In this document: positions 18,167 through 28,305 of the stretch, one piece after another
Position numbering within the stretch: position 1 is the first letter of the stretch
How the letters are laid out: each line of letters begins with the position of its first letter
Assembly (NCBI RefSeq): GCF_014645355.1
Contig: NZ_BMLS01000001.1
Coordinates: forward strand, 248,001 to 312,000
Source: Bowmanella pacifica
GTDB lineage: Bacteria; Pseudomonadota; Gammaproteobacteria; Enterobacterales; Alteromonadaceae
Length of the DNA: 64,000 nucleotides
Reading direction: 5' to 3'
Made by a program: the position numbers and the translations under genes
Notes under the pieces: model-generated
Database searches by the model: none
Told to the model about the DNA's origin: nothing
Seen by the model: only the letters and a program-made list of their open reading frames with translations

Positions 18167-19045
18167 ATGCAATTATCCGGCATTATTGCTTACCCAGTTA
18201 CCCCCTTTCATTCCGGCAATGGCGAGATAAACCTTGCCGCATTAACACAAAGCCTGGAGCACTTAATTGAACAAGGTTGTGATGCTATCGCCCCACTGGG
18301 CAGCACAGGTGAGAGCGCCTACCTAAGTCTGGCAGAATGGATGAACGTTGCCGAGTGTTCGGTGCAGACCGTCAATAAGCGACTGCCCGTGATTATAGGC
18401 ATTTCCGAACTCACGACGTCGGCAGCCATTGTAAAAGCAAAATACGCAGAACGTATTGGTGCTGATGCCATTATGGTGATCCCGGTGTCCTACTGGAAAC
18501 TGACCGACGAGGAAATTCAAGCCTACTATCAAGCCATCGCTGATAGCACGTCACTCCCCATTATGCTTTACAACAACCCCGCAACCAGTGGGGTGGATAT
18601 GTCACCGGCTCTCATCGTGAAGATGGCTTCGGAAATTGACAATATCTGCATGGTGAAAGAAAGCAGCGGCGATATACAGCGCATGCATAAGATTTTCAGC
18701 TTGTCACAAGGCACCCTGCCCTTTTACAACGGCTGCAACCCTTTAGCACTGGAGGCCTTATGCGCAGGTGCCAGTGGCTGGTGCACCGCTGCCCCCAATT
18801 TGCTGGGTAAACACCCCAAAGCCCTGTTTGAAGCGGTCCGTTTAGGCGAAATGGAGAAAGCCAGACAGCTGTTTTATCGCCAGCTTCCGCTACTGCACTA
18901 TATAGTGGCAGGCGGGCTGCCCAAAACCATCAAAGCTGGCTTGAGTTTGGTGGGCATAGATACCGGCATTCCGCGTCCGCCCCTGAAAGAAGCGAACTCG
19001 GAAGATAAAGCCAGGCTGGCCGAGTATATGGCGGCGGTACAGTAA
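18167..19045 (+). CDS. DapA/NanA-superfamily lyase or aldolase, not typical DHDPS
   Basis: 292 residues, family length. It keeps the pyruvate-binding GSTGES motif (about residues 45-50), the active-site Tyr (MLYNNP, about residue 135) and the Schiff-base Lys (MVKESSG, about residue 163). The arginine that binds the carboxylate of aspartate semialdehyde in true DHDPS (YN-P-R-TG) is replaced: the text reads YNNPATSGVD. It is therefore probably a pyruvate-dependent aldolase or keto-acid dehydratase rather than the lysine-pathway enzyme. AAGGAG ribosome binding site. Transcribed with the aldolase gene ahead of it. Confidence 0.85.
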   Translation: MQLSGIIAYPVTPFHSGNGEINLAALTQSLEHLIEQGCDAIAPLGSTGESAYLSLAEWMNVAECSVQTVNKRLPVIIGISELTTSAAIVKAKYAERIGADAIMVIPVSYWKLTDEEIQAYYQAIADSTSLPIMLYNNPATSGVDMSPALIVKMASEIDNICMVKESSGDIQRMHKIFSLSQGTLPFYNGCNPLALEALCAGASGWCTAAPNLLGKHPKALFEAVRLGEMEKARQLFYRQLPLLHYIVAGGLPKTIKAGLSLVGIDTGIPRPPLKEANSEDKARLAEYMAAVQ

Positions 19046-19049
19046 ATAG

Positions 19050-19075
19050 AAAAGGGCTGAAAATCAGCCCTTTTT
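19050..19075. terminator. Bidirectional terminator between the DapA-like gene and parE
   Basis: Perfect 11-bp stem AAAAGGGCTGA / TCAGCCCTTTT, loop AAA, with T-runs on both strands; sits between two converging genes. Confidence 0.93.
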
Positions 19076-19103
19076 AATTCCTTCACTGGTTGCGATAGCC
19101 ACT

Positions 19104-21047
<1,944 letters not shown>

Positions 21048-21071
21048 TCACGGCAGATTTTTTTGATGTTA

Positions 21072-21719
21072 TCAACTCGTCGCCAGAGGGGCAATTACCG
21101 CTTCTGGTAGGCCAGGAAGATCTGTCATAGCAGGCTCCGCCTGTCCGATTAAAAACGCCGAAATCCCAGCCAGATAGCGCTCAAATCCGTCGAATGCATG
21201 ACTGCCCCCCGGTTCAATAGTCAAATGACAATCACGATACAATGCTTCGGCAAGACGGTAATCCAGGGTTTCATCCCCCTGTTGTAGTAAAACCCATAAT
21301 GCCTTGGGCTCCCGCACAGCACCAATGGCCAGGGCTTTAAGTTCCTCAACGTGGCTCTGAGTTAATTCAAACCGCTCGCCGGTATAGGGGTTTTGATGTT
21401 CGCCAAGTAAATCCGCCAGTAACAAATGGGGATCCACCGCCGGATTAATCAGCACCGCACGGCCGCCGAATTCATTCACCAAATGCGTTGCCAGAAAGCC
21501 CCCCATGGAACTGCCGACAAAAGTGAGTCGTTTCCCTTGGTGTCGCCTGGCGATATCCTGAGCTTGTGCTAAAGCCGCCTGAGGAAAGCAAGCCAATTGC
21601 GGTACTTCCAGAATGACCCCGCTAGCCTGGGTCGCCATATACTCAACCATCTGCTGCGCTTTAACCGATTGCGGCGAGCTGAGAAAGCCGTGCAAATAAA
21701 TCAATACATTATCAGTCAT
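21072..21719 (-). CDS. yqiA: YqiA-like alpha/beta-hydrolase esterase
   Basis: 215 residues. IYLHGFLSSPQS at the N-terminus forms the oxyanion region and VGSSMGGFLATHL (about residues 68-80) the nucleophile elbow with Ser; a late GGSHAFDGF supplies the His. The E. coli homologue hydrolyses short acyl-CoA and p-nitrophenyl esters in vitro, and its true substrate is unclear. Lies in the conserved parE-yqiA-cpdA group with 31 nt to cpdA. Confidence 0.9.
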   Translation of the reverse strand: MTDNVLIYLHGFLSSPQSVKAQQMVEYMATQASGVILEVPQLACFPQAALAQAQDIARRHQGKRLTFVGSSMGGFLATHLVNEFGGRAVLINPAVDPHLLLADLLGEHQNPYTGERFELTQSHVEELKALAIGAVREPKALWVLLQQGDETLDYRLAEALYRDCHLTIEPGGSHAFDGFERYLAGISAFLIGQAEPAMTDLPGLPEAVIAPLATS

Positions 21720-21749
21720 TGTTAATATCCCACATCACTGAAAAGATGT

Positions 21750-22505
21750 TTAAGGCTGAATTCTGTGTACCACAGAGTCTATCCTGCCATCAGCAAAAAG
21801 ACGGATACAGCGTAAACCAGGTGCCTCATCCGCCACACCGAAATCCGTTTCCACTGTCCACTGCCAGCAACTCGATGGACAAGCTTGAATCAGGCTTTTC
21901 CCTCGCTTCCAGCTAAGATCGGTGTGAATATGGCCATGCAGCACCAAACGTATCCCCGGCAAGCTATCCAGCTGTTGCAGAAATGCCTCGCTATTAACCC
22001 AGGCATGCTTGTCCATCCAGCCTTGGCAGGCAATGGGATGATGATGCACGGCTACCAGGTGATGATAATCAGGAGCCTGTTTAACATTGTGTCGCAAGCG
22101 GGCCAACTGCGCCTCATCTACTTGACCTAAGGTGCCCTTAAACTGGCTGTCTAATCCATGCAACATCCAGCCTCCCATTTCCACCGGCTGCTGTAAACAA
22201 GCCTGCTGCTCGGCAAATAAACGCTGCATATGCGCGGCGCTGTCATGGTTACCAGGGATTAGATGCCAGGCTACGCCAGGTAAGTGTGCCGCCATTAAGT
22301 TAGCCAGGTGTTGGTAACTTAGCTCGCTACAATCATTACTGATATCGCCGCTGAGCAACACAGCATCCGGATTCAACCTAGCGGCGAGCTTTGCCACCTG
22401 AATCAAGCTGGTATAAGGATTAATTTGCCCGTATCCGCATCGGTCAATGTCGGCAAACAAATGACAATCGCTAATCTGAATCAGGCAAAAAGGTGCGTCG
22501 GTCAT
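21750..22505 (-). CDS. cpdA: 3',5'-cyclic AMP phosphodiesterase CpdA
   Basis: 251 residues. The five metallophosphoesterase motifs are intact: ISDCHL (D-x-H), LLSGDISND, IPGNHDSAA, AVHHHPI and LHGHIHTDL. The family enzyme hydrolyses cAMP and so limits CRP signalling, which matters for catabolite control of sugar loci such as the glucan locus in this window. Start codon overlaps the yqiB stop (ATGA). Confidence 0.94.
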   Translation of the reverse strand: MTDAPFCLIQISDCHLFADIDRCGYGQINPYTSLIQVAKLAARLNPDAVLLSGDISNDCSELSYQHLANLMAAHLPGVAWHLIPGNHDSAAHMQRLFAEQQACLQQPVEMGGWMLHGLDSQFKGTLGQVDEAQLARLRHNVKQAPDYHHLVAVHHHPIACQGWMDKHAWVNSEAFLQQLDSLPGIRLVLHGHIHTDLSWKRGKSLIQACPSSCWQWTVETDFGVADEAPGLRCIRLFADGRIDSVVHRIQP

Positions 22506-22948
22506 TCGCGTTGATCAATAGGCGTCGCTGAGAGGTGGCGTAAACAAAAAGCCAGCCACTCGGACAAAAAGTGATTGACCAGTTCTTTTTCATTACGCTG
22601 ATGCATCAGGGTATTTGGATAAGGATAACTGGGCTTGAACTTACCCATATGCTGAAAGCCCAATACCTCGGCCATACGCGCATCATGGTACAAACGAATT
22701 TGCATGACAGGTTGTAAATAGGTAGGTAACCCCTCGCTCAGTTGCCGCATTTCCACTGTGGTGGTGTATGGTTCACAAAGCTGAATCTGTATTTGGTAGC
22801 TCAGGCCCTTCCCGGCGGAAAAGCAATACTTCAACTGCTGATCCAAATCAGGCAGTAACCTTAGTAAGCGTCCATAATTGGCCTCGCACACCGCATGCAG
22901 GGTGGCAAGTTGTGGCACATGTTTTTTCAGTATCCGGGTTTCACTCAC
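22502..22948 (-). CDS. yqiB: DUF1249 family protein YqiB
   Basis: 148 residues from the GTG; a TTG four codons upstream is the alternative. Matches the uncharacterised YqiB family in place and form: LHAVCEANYGRLLRLLPDL near the N-terminus and a C-terminal FLSEWLAFCL helix. No catalytic motif visible. Its start lies inside the end of nudF and its stop overlaps cpdA, so it is translationally coupled on both sides. Confidence 0.85.
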   Translation of the reverse strand: MSETRILKKHVPQLATLHAVCEANYGRLLRLLPDLDQQLKYCFSAGKGLSYQIQIQLCEPYTTTVEMRQLSEGLPTYLQPVMQIRLYHDARMAEVLGFQHMGKFKPSYPYPNTLMHQRNEKELVNHFLSEWLAFCLRHLSATPIDQRE

Positions 22949-23630
22949 ACCAACGCTCAATCAACTGTTGTTTATGCAGGGCAAACCACTGCAGGGAAAT
23001 CAGGGTGGCGGCATTATCCACCTGGCCATTGCTCAGCATTGCCAGCGCCTGTTCAGACGGCATCCGATGAACACGGATGTCTTCACCTTCTTCTGCCAGG
23101 CCATGCACCCCTTGAGCCTGGCTGGCATCGCATTGTCCGACATACAGATAAAGACGTTCGGTGGTGCCACCCGGGCTGGACAGATAGCTTAGCATGGGAT
23201 GCAAACGTGTGATATGCAGTCCGGCTTCTTCCTGGGCTTCGCGCAGACAAACCTGTTCGGGACTCTCGCCTTTATCAATGATGCCTGCGATACATTCGAA
23301 CAACCAGGGATTGTCTGATGTGGCCATGGCCCCCACCCTGAATTGCTCAATCAAGACAATTTCGTCGCGTATCGGGTCGTAAGGCAGCACGGCCACCGCA
23401 TGACCCCGCTCAAAAATTTCCCGGTGTAATACATTACTCCAACCGCCGGCAAACAGCTTATGTCGGAAACTGTATTTGAGCATGGTAAAAAAGCCTTTGT
23501 ATAACGGCTGTTTATCCAGCATTTGCACCTTATCGTCGCAATTACCCGGTATCCCTTTCAAACTTTGCTCTATTTTCTGGTAGATTGTGGCCGAAAGCCT
23601 AGCATAGCCATCACCGGCCTGACACAGCAT
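22941..23630 (-). CDS. nudF: ADP-ribose diphosphatase NudF (Nudix)
   Basis: 229 residues from the first ATG. The core has FERGHAVAVLPYDPIRDEIV and a full Nudix box (GIIDKGE with REAQEEAGL, near residues 118-138), and the family RVGAM...PWLFE segment before it. The enzyme splits ADP-ribose to AMP and ribose 5-phosphate. The N-terminus is about 20 residues longer than the E. coli protein, so a later TTG or ATG start is possible. Divergent from tolC. Confidence 0.92.
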   Translation of the reverse strand: MLCQAGDGYARLSATIYQKIEQSLKGIPGNCDDKVQMLDKQPLYKGFFTMLKYSFRHKLFAGGWSNVLHREIFERGHAVAVLPYDPIRDEIVLIEQFRVGAMATSDNPWLFECIAGIIDKGESPEQVCLREAQEEAGLHITRLHPMLSYLSSPGGTTERLYLYVGQCDASQAQGVHGLAEEGEDIRVHRMPSEQALAMLSNGQVDNAATLISLQWFALHKQQLIERWCE

Positions 23631-23769
23631 GATTTGGACGGTTAAATATTCTGTTACACTTGAACACGCAGTGTTACCCTAAAAAGGTTACAGTTAGCGC
23701 TTGATTTACTTAGACTTTGCAGCAATTAATCGGAATTGTGATCGAGCTAATCATCTCGTAGGAATACTC

Positions 23770-25065
23770 ATGAAAAAAACCTTGCTGTCTTTGCTTGTAG
23801 GCTTTAGCGTGACCTCACAAGCCTTTGCGGACGATCTATATCAGGTCTATCAACAAGCTCTGCAAAAAGATCCCACTATCCTCGCCGCGCAAGCACGCAA
23901 GGAAGCCGCCAACTCTGCCGTTGGTATCAGTCGCGCCAGCCTGCTGCCGCAAATCGATTTATCTGTTGGTGCTAATTTAGATCGCTGGGAAAGTAATGGC
24001 GAAAGTAATGGCGCAACACTGAGTCTGCGCCAGTCAATCTATGACCACAGTTACTGGAAAACTTTGGATAAGGCGGAATTAGGGGCCACACAGGCCAATG
24101 CCACTTACGCCAAACAACAACAGGAATTGATAGTACGGGTAGCCACTGCTTACTTCCTGGTTTTACAAGCGCTGGATGACCTGGAATTTGCCCAGGCCGA
24201 GAAGCGTGCCATTGAACGTCAACTTGAACAAACCAAGCAACGTTTTGCGGTGGGCCTAACCGCCATTACCGACGTACACGAAGCACAATCCTTGTTTGAT
24301 AATGCGGTAGCCAAAGAAATCACGGCCCAAAACACGGTGGAAATCCGTCGTGAAGGCCTGCGTGAAATCACCGGAAGCTACCACAGCGACCTGAATGTAC
24401 TAAACACCGACAGTTTCAGCACGGCAACGCCAACACCGGCCCGTGTTGAAGACTGGTTGCAGATTGCTGATGAGCGCAGCCTTGAGTTAACCGAGGCTAA
24501 GCTTGGTGTTGATATCGCTAAGCAAGATATCGAGATAGCAAAATCTGGACACTTGCCCACCGTTGGTCTGAGTGCATCGGCCACCTCCAGTGAAACCGAA
24601 GTAGACGGTGTCACCCGATGCGACCGTTGTAATACCGCTTCAATTGGAATCAGCGTAGATATTCCAATCTATTCCGGTGGCCGCGTTAGTTCACAAACCG
24701 AACAAGCCAGACATCAGTTTGTGGTCAGCAGTGAAGTACGTGAGCAGGTGTACCGTAAGGTCGTGCGTGATGTACGTTCTAACTTCTACGATGTATCGGC
24801 TTACATCTCGCGTATCAAAGCGCTGGAACAAGCCGTTGTATCAGCGGAAAGCGCCCTAGGTGCCACCGAAGCAGGTTTTGAAGTGGGTACACGTACCATT
24901 GTTGACGTGCTGAACAGCACCAGCAACCTGTACAATGCTCGCCGTAACCTGTCTATCGCACGCTACGAGTACATTGTGGCCAACCTGGCGTTAAAGCAAG
25001 CAGCAGGTACGCTGGCCGACCAGGATGTGATGGATATTAACCGCGGCCTGAAAGCCCCTGAGTAA
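23770..25065 (+). CDS. tolC: Outer-membrane efflux channel TolC
   Basis: 431 residues from the ATG that gives MKKTLLSLLVGFSVTSQAFA, a Sec signal peptide cleaved before DDLYQVYQQALQKDP, the family's mature N-terminus; TAGGAA lies just upstream. Two internally related OEP repeats with long coiled coils follow. TolC is the trimeric outer-membrane exit duct for RND and ABC pumps and type I secretion; it is the likely partner of the RND pump in this window. A candidate promoter TTGGAC (23634) with TACACT (23655) lies about 110 nt before the ATG. Confidence 0.95.
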   Translation: MKKTLLSLLVGFSVTSQAFADDLYQVYQQALQKDPTILAAQARKEAANSAVGISRASLLPQIDLSVGANLDRWESNGESNGATLSLRQSIYDHSYWKTLDKAELGATQANATYAKQQQELIVRVATAYFLVLQALDDLEFAQAEKRAIERQLEQTKQRFAVGLTAITDVHEAQSLFDNAVAKEITAQNTVEIRREGLREITGSYHSDLNVLNTDSFSTATPTPARVEDWLQIADERSLELTEAKLGVDIAKQDIEIAKSGHLPTVGLSASATSSETEVDGVTRCDRCNTASIGISVDIPIYSGGRVSSQTEQARHQFVVSSEVREQVYRKVVRDVRSNFYDVSAYISRIKALEQAVVSAESALGATEAGFEVGTRTIVDVLNSTSNLYNARRNLSIARYEYIVANLALKQAAGTLADQDVMDINRGLKAPE

Positions 25066-25087
25066 CCACACTCCAAGTACAACGCCT

Positions 25088-25114
25088 AAGCCCCTTCAAT
25101 AGGGGCTTGTTTTT
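25088..25114 (+). terminator. Terminator after tolC
   Basis: AAGCCCC / GGGGCTT stem with loop TTCAATA followed by GTTTTT, 22 nt after the tolC stop. Confidence 0.85.
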
Positions 25115-25297
25115 ATCCGCCAAACATCGTCTATCCAATCCGACGCAAATAAAGCCCGTTACTCTTATCGTGGACGTCCTTGACAGCACGCCTTAGAAGC
25201 AGTGTTAACCTTTTTCGCTATACGCAAGTCGATATTCAAACTGTGCTGGTGTATAACAGGAATACATATCGTTGTCGGCTGTTCAAAACACATCACC

Positions 25298-26329
25298 ATG
25301 AAAGGTAAGGCTACTTCTTTCGACATAGCCCATTTGGCCGGCGTGTCGCAATCCACCGTATCGCGAGCACTACGCAACAGTCCTTTAGTTAATCTGGAGA
25401 CGCGTGAGAAAGTACAAGCAATTGCCAAGGAGCTAAACTACAAGGTCGATAAAAACGCCAGTAGTCTGCGGCAAAAAAGCAGCAGAACCCTGGCCCTGTT
25501 GTTATTTGAAGACCCCACCGCAGACGACTCAATGATCAATCCATTTTTTCTGTCGATGCTGGGCAGCATTACCCGTGCGACAGCCCAGGAAGGATATGAT
25601 CTGCTGGTATCTTTTCAGCAACTCAGTGATGACTGGCATGCAGACTATGAAGATACCAACAAGGCCGATGGCATTATCCTGCTTGGCTATGGCGATTATA
25701 TGGACTACCAGGACAAGCTCACCAAATTGGAACAGCAACAAACCCATTTTGTCCTCTGGGGGGCCGTGGATAAAGAGCACCCGGGAATATCTATTGCCTG
25801 CGATAATTTTCAGGGTGGGTATAAAATGACTCAACACCTGATCCAAAAAGGCAGAAAGCACTTTGCCTTTATTGGCGGGGCTGACAGCCATTGCCCGGAG
25901 TTTTTTGAACGCTACCGTGGCATGTGTCATGCGTTGTCTCAAGCCGGCGCCAAAGAGCTGCCCATCCAGATTGATGCGATTACCACCGAAGAGTCTGGTT
26001 ACCAGGCTGCCATTTTATTGCTAAACAGTGGGCAGAAAGTGGATGCCATCGTATGTGCCAGTGATCTGATTGCCATTGGAGTGATGCGGGCACTGCATGA
26101 TCAGAAGCTGAGCATTCCACAACAGATTGCCGTGGTGGGTTATGACAATATTTTGGCCGCCAGCTTTACCAATCCCCCCCTGACCACAGTACATCAAAAT
26201 ACCAAACTGGCTGGTGAAATGCTGGTCAAAAGCCTGGTAAGTCTGATCAAAGGGGAAAGACAACAGCCCAGATTATTGCCTGCCGAGCTGGTGATTCGCC
26301 AAAGCTGTGGAGCAGCGTTAAAGCCTTGA
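25298..26329 (+). CDS. LacI-family transcriptional regulator
   Basis: 343 residues. The N-terminal HTH reads SFDIAHLAGVSQSTVSRALR (about residues 6-25), followed by the hinge helix ending ASSLRQKSS, whose Leu would insert at a central CG step, and a periplasmic-binding-protein-like sensor domain. The start gives MKGKATSFD, right before the HTH; the longer reading is discarded. It has no sugar genes next to it: tolC lies upstream and a ZIP-like gene faces it. It is the only LacI-type gene in the window and so a candidate, unproven, for the regulator of the glucan locus 6-32 kb downstream. Confidence 0.92.
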   Translation: MKGKATSFDIAHLAGVSQSTVSRALRNSPLVNLETREKVQAIAKELNYKVDKNASSLRQKSSRTLALLLFEDPTADDSMINPFFLSMLGSITRATAQEGYDLLVSFQQLSDDWHADYEDTNKADGIILLGYGDYMDYQDKLTKLEQQQTHFVLWGAVDKEHPGISIACDNFQGGYKMTQHLIQKGRKHFAFIGGADSHCPEFFERYRGMCHALSQAGAKELPIQIDAITTEESGYQAAILLLNSGQKVDAIVCASDLIAIGVMRALHDQKLSIPQQIAVVGYDNILAASFTNPPLTTVHQNTKLAGEMLVKSLVSLIKGERQQPRLLPAELVIRQSCGAALKP

Positions 26330-26333
26330 TGGA

Positions 26334-26445
26334 TAGAGCGTGTTGACCTTTTGAGTATAGATTTTGTTCAAATCCAGTCCCTTCTGGTCACGACGCCGGG
26401 CTGCAGGCCTAGTGTGCCTAAGTCAAAGCCCGGCAACACGCTCTA
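26334..26445. repeat. Intergenic repeat with 12-bp terminal inverted repeats
   Basis: 112 bp between the LacI-type gene and the ZIP-like gene. Ends are a perfect inverted repeat TAGAGCGTGTTG / CAACACGCTCTA. Inside is a second perfect stem GCCGGGCT (26395) / AGCCCGGC (26427). Its part 26351-26398 matches, in reverse orientation with small indels, 51654-51702. No T-run, no ORF. It resembles a MITE- or REP-like dispersed element. Confidence 0.7.
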
Positions 26446-26446
26446 A

Positions 26447-27145
26447 CTAGAGGTGCTGTAACATTTGTCCGCTCATGGCAATGGCAAAGCCCAGTACCGC
26501 CCCTAATGGTGGGGCCCAGTGTTTTTGCAGATGGGCCTGAGGGGCGATATCCTGGAATACCAGGTAAAGAATACCGCCGGAGGCAAACAGCATAATAAAA
26601 CCCAGTGCGCCGGGAAAATCAGCTAACCACAGATACCCCGTCAATGCGGCAATTGGACCAAGCAAGGCTAACACCAACATAAAACCCAGCACCTGGGAAG
26701 GTTTACGATTACTCAGCCCGACCAATTCCCGATAGCCATTAAAGCCCTCTGGCAGATTCTGCGCACCAATCAAAAGTGCCAGCAACAGAGCCTGCTTGCT
26801 GCCGGTGGCCAACAATCCGCCCAGCGCGATGGCCTCAGGAATGAAGTCCAACAACATACCGGTCAGTTGTGGCGCCTCACGCTTGCGAACCCCAAGTAAA
26901 CGTTCCAGAAAGAAGAAACTCACGCCTCCAGCCACAAACACCGGCAGTGCCCAATAGGCTTGCTGCAGTTGACCTACCCCTTCCGGGATCAGCACCAAAG
27001 CCACGGCGCCCAGCAAAACCCCACCGCCCAGAGCAATCACAAAATGGCGAAACTCACGTTCCAACCAACCTGTACGGAAGTTTTCGATACTGGCCAGCCA
27101 GCCGCCAAGAGGAATAGCCAGCCCGGCCACCAACGCCAATTGCAT
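26447..27145 (-). CDS. ZIP-like metal transporter, metal-site His replaced
   Basis: 232 residues from the ATG giving MQLALVAGLAIPLGGWLAS; a GTG seven codons upstream overlaps the previous gene and is the alternative. About eight hydrophobic helices and the ZIP-type helix motifs LLDFIPEAIALGG (near residue 120) and GAQNLPEGFNGY (near residue 148). The His that normally opens the H-N-x-P-E-G metal site is Gln here, so the transported ion cannot be assumed to be zinc. Second gene of a leftward pair with the PH-like protein. Confidence 0.78.
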   Translation of the reverse strand: MQLALVAGLAIPLGGWLASIENFRTGWLEREFRHFVIALGGGVLLGAVALVLIPEGVGQLQQAYWALPVFVAGGVSFFFLERLLGVRKREAPQLTGMLLDFIPEAIALGGLLATGSKQALLLALLIGAQNLPEGFNGYRELVGLSNRKPSQVLGFMLVLALLGPIAALTGYLWLADFPGALGFIMLFASGGILYLVFQDIAPQAHLQKHWAPPLGAVLGFAIAMSGQMLQHL

Positions 27146-27158
27146 AGCCAGCCCCAGC

Positions 27159-27629
27159 TCAGTCACTGGTTGGCTCCAATTCCGCCTCATCGGTGCCACC
27201 AGCCGGGCCGACAAAACGGCCATGCATGCGCAAACTCAGCTCTTGCTGAAACTTGCTACGGTCAACAGGTGAAACCAGCAATACACCGTGCGAGGACTCA
27301 ATCAATAAGCGCCTTAATGACAATGCCGGTGAGGGTAAGGATGCATTGCAGGCTTCCACCCGGTGAATGTCTTTGTAGGCTATACACAATTTGGTTAAAC
27401 CGCAGCGAACCACCAGTTGATGTTCGGTCAGCAGATAATAACAAGGCCACAGATAAACCAGACTCACCAAGATATGGACTATTCCCAGCACAATGGCCGC
27501 GGCGCCGATCCAAGGGGAAAGCGTGGTAAGCCATCCGCCAAGGCAGACTAGAAAAACGGGGAAAAACAACACGAGGGGCAATAAGCCTTTATCCAGACGA
27601 GATACAAAGCGGGACGTTTTGACACTCAA
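27159..27629 (-). CDS. Small membrane protein with PH-like domain
   Basis: 156 residues from a TTG with AGGAAG 8 nt upstream; an upstream GTG or TTG start is possible. Two adjacent hydrophobic helices (LLPLVLFFPVFLVCLGGWL and IGAAAIVLGIVHILVSLVYL) are followed by a soluble region (YLLTEHQLVVRCGLTKLCIA, then RVEACN and LLVSPVDRSKF) that reads like a bacterial PH-like (bPH) domain. Function unknown. The C-terminus is acidic. Overlaps or abuts the ZIP-like gene, so likely an operon. Confidence 0.7.
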   Translation of the reverse strand: MSVKTSRFVSRLDKGLLPLVLFFPVFLVCLGGWLTTLSPWIGAAAIVLGIVHILVSLVYLWPCYYLLTEHQLVVRCGLTKLCIAYKDIHRVEACNASLPSPALSLRRLLIESSHGVLLVSPVDRSKFQQELSLRMHGRFVGPAGGTDEAELEPTSD

Positions 27630-27682
27630 TTCAACAGCTTCCTGCACACAAAGCAAGGGGCGAAACGCCCCTGCTGTCTAGC

Positions 27683-28171
27683 TTAATGGTGGTGATGGCC
27701 ACCTTCACCGTGAGCGTGGCCGTGTTCAATTTCCTCAGCCGTTGCTTCACGTACATCGATCACTTCCAAATCAAATGTCAGGGTTTTACCTGCCAGAGGA
27801 TGGTTTAGATCCACTGTTGCCATAAACTTACCGACTTTTTTGATCAGCACCTGGCGTTGACCATGCTCAGTATGAACCAGTGCCAGCATACCCGGCTGCC
27901 ATTTATCCGCACCGGACAAATGCTTCAGGGACACTCGCTGCTCAGCACCTTCCTGATATTCGCCGTAGGCATCTTCTGGCGCCAGGGTCACAGACAGTGT
28001 TTCACCTGCGGCTTTACCTGCTAACGCCTGCTCCAGCGCCGGCATAATGTTGTTATGACCATGCAGATAGGCTACAGGATGTTGTTCATCTCTGCTGCTA
28101 TCTACCACTTCTCCGTCTTGTTGCTTAACTTCATAATGAAAACGTACAACGGCATTTTCTGCAATTTGCAT
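27683..28171 (-). CDS. slyD: FKBP-type peptidyl-prolyl isomerase SlyD
   Basis: 162 residues starting MQIAENAVVRFHYEV, preceded by GAGAG. FKBP domain with the insert-in-flap chaperone domain (PEDAYGEYQEG, then a LSGADKWQPGM-type insert) and a His-rich tail (EIEHGHAHGEGGHHHH) that binds nickel. SlyD isomerises prolyl bonds and delivers nickel to hydrogenase and urease systems. The tail is shorter than in E. coli SlyD. The start from 28249 is rejected because it adds 26 non-homologous residues. Confidence 0.95.
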   Translation of the reverse strand: MQIAENAVVRFHYEVKQQDGEVVDSSRDEQHPVAYLHGHNNIMPALEQALAGKAAGETLSVTLAPEDAYGEYQEGAEQRVSLKHLSGADKWQPGMLALVHTEHGQRQVLIKKVGKFMATVDLNHPLAGKTLTFDLEVIDVREATAEEIEHGHAHGEGGHHHH

Positions 28172-28305
28172 CTTGTCTCTCGGCGTAAAAATTAGAGGCG
28201 GGAAAGTATCACATGACTTATAGCAAGTCATGACTTTCACCATGGACATCCCTACACTAAAGTAGCATGCAACATGAGTTGTTGAAATAAGGAAACCGCT
28301 CGAAC

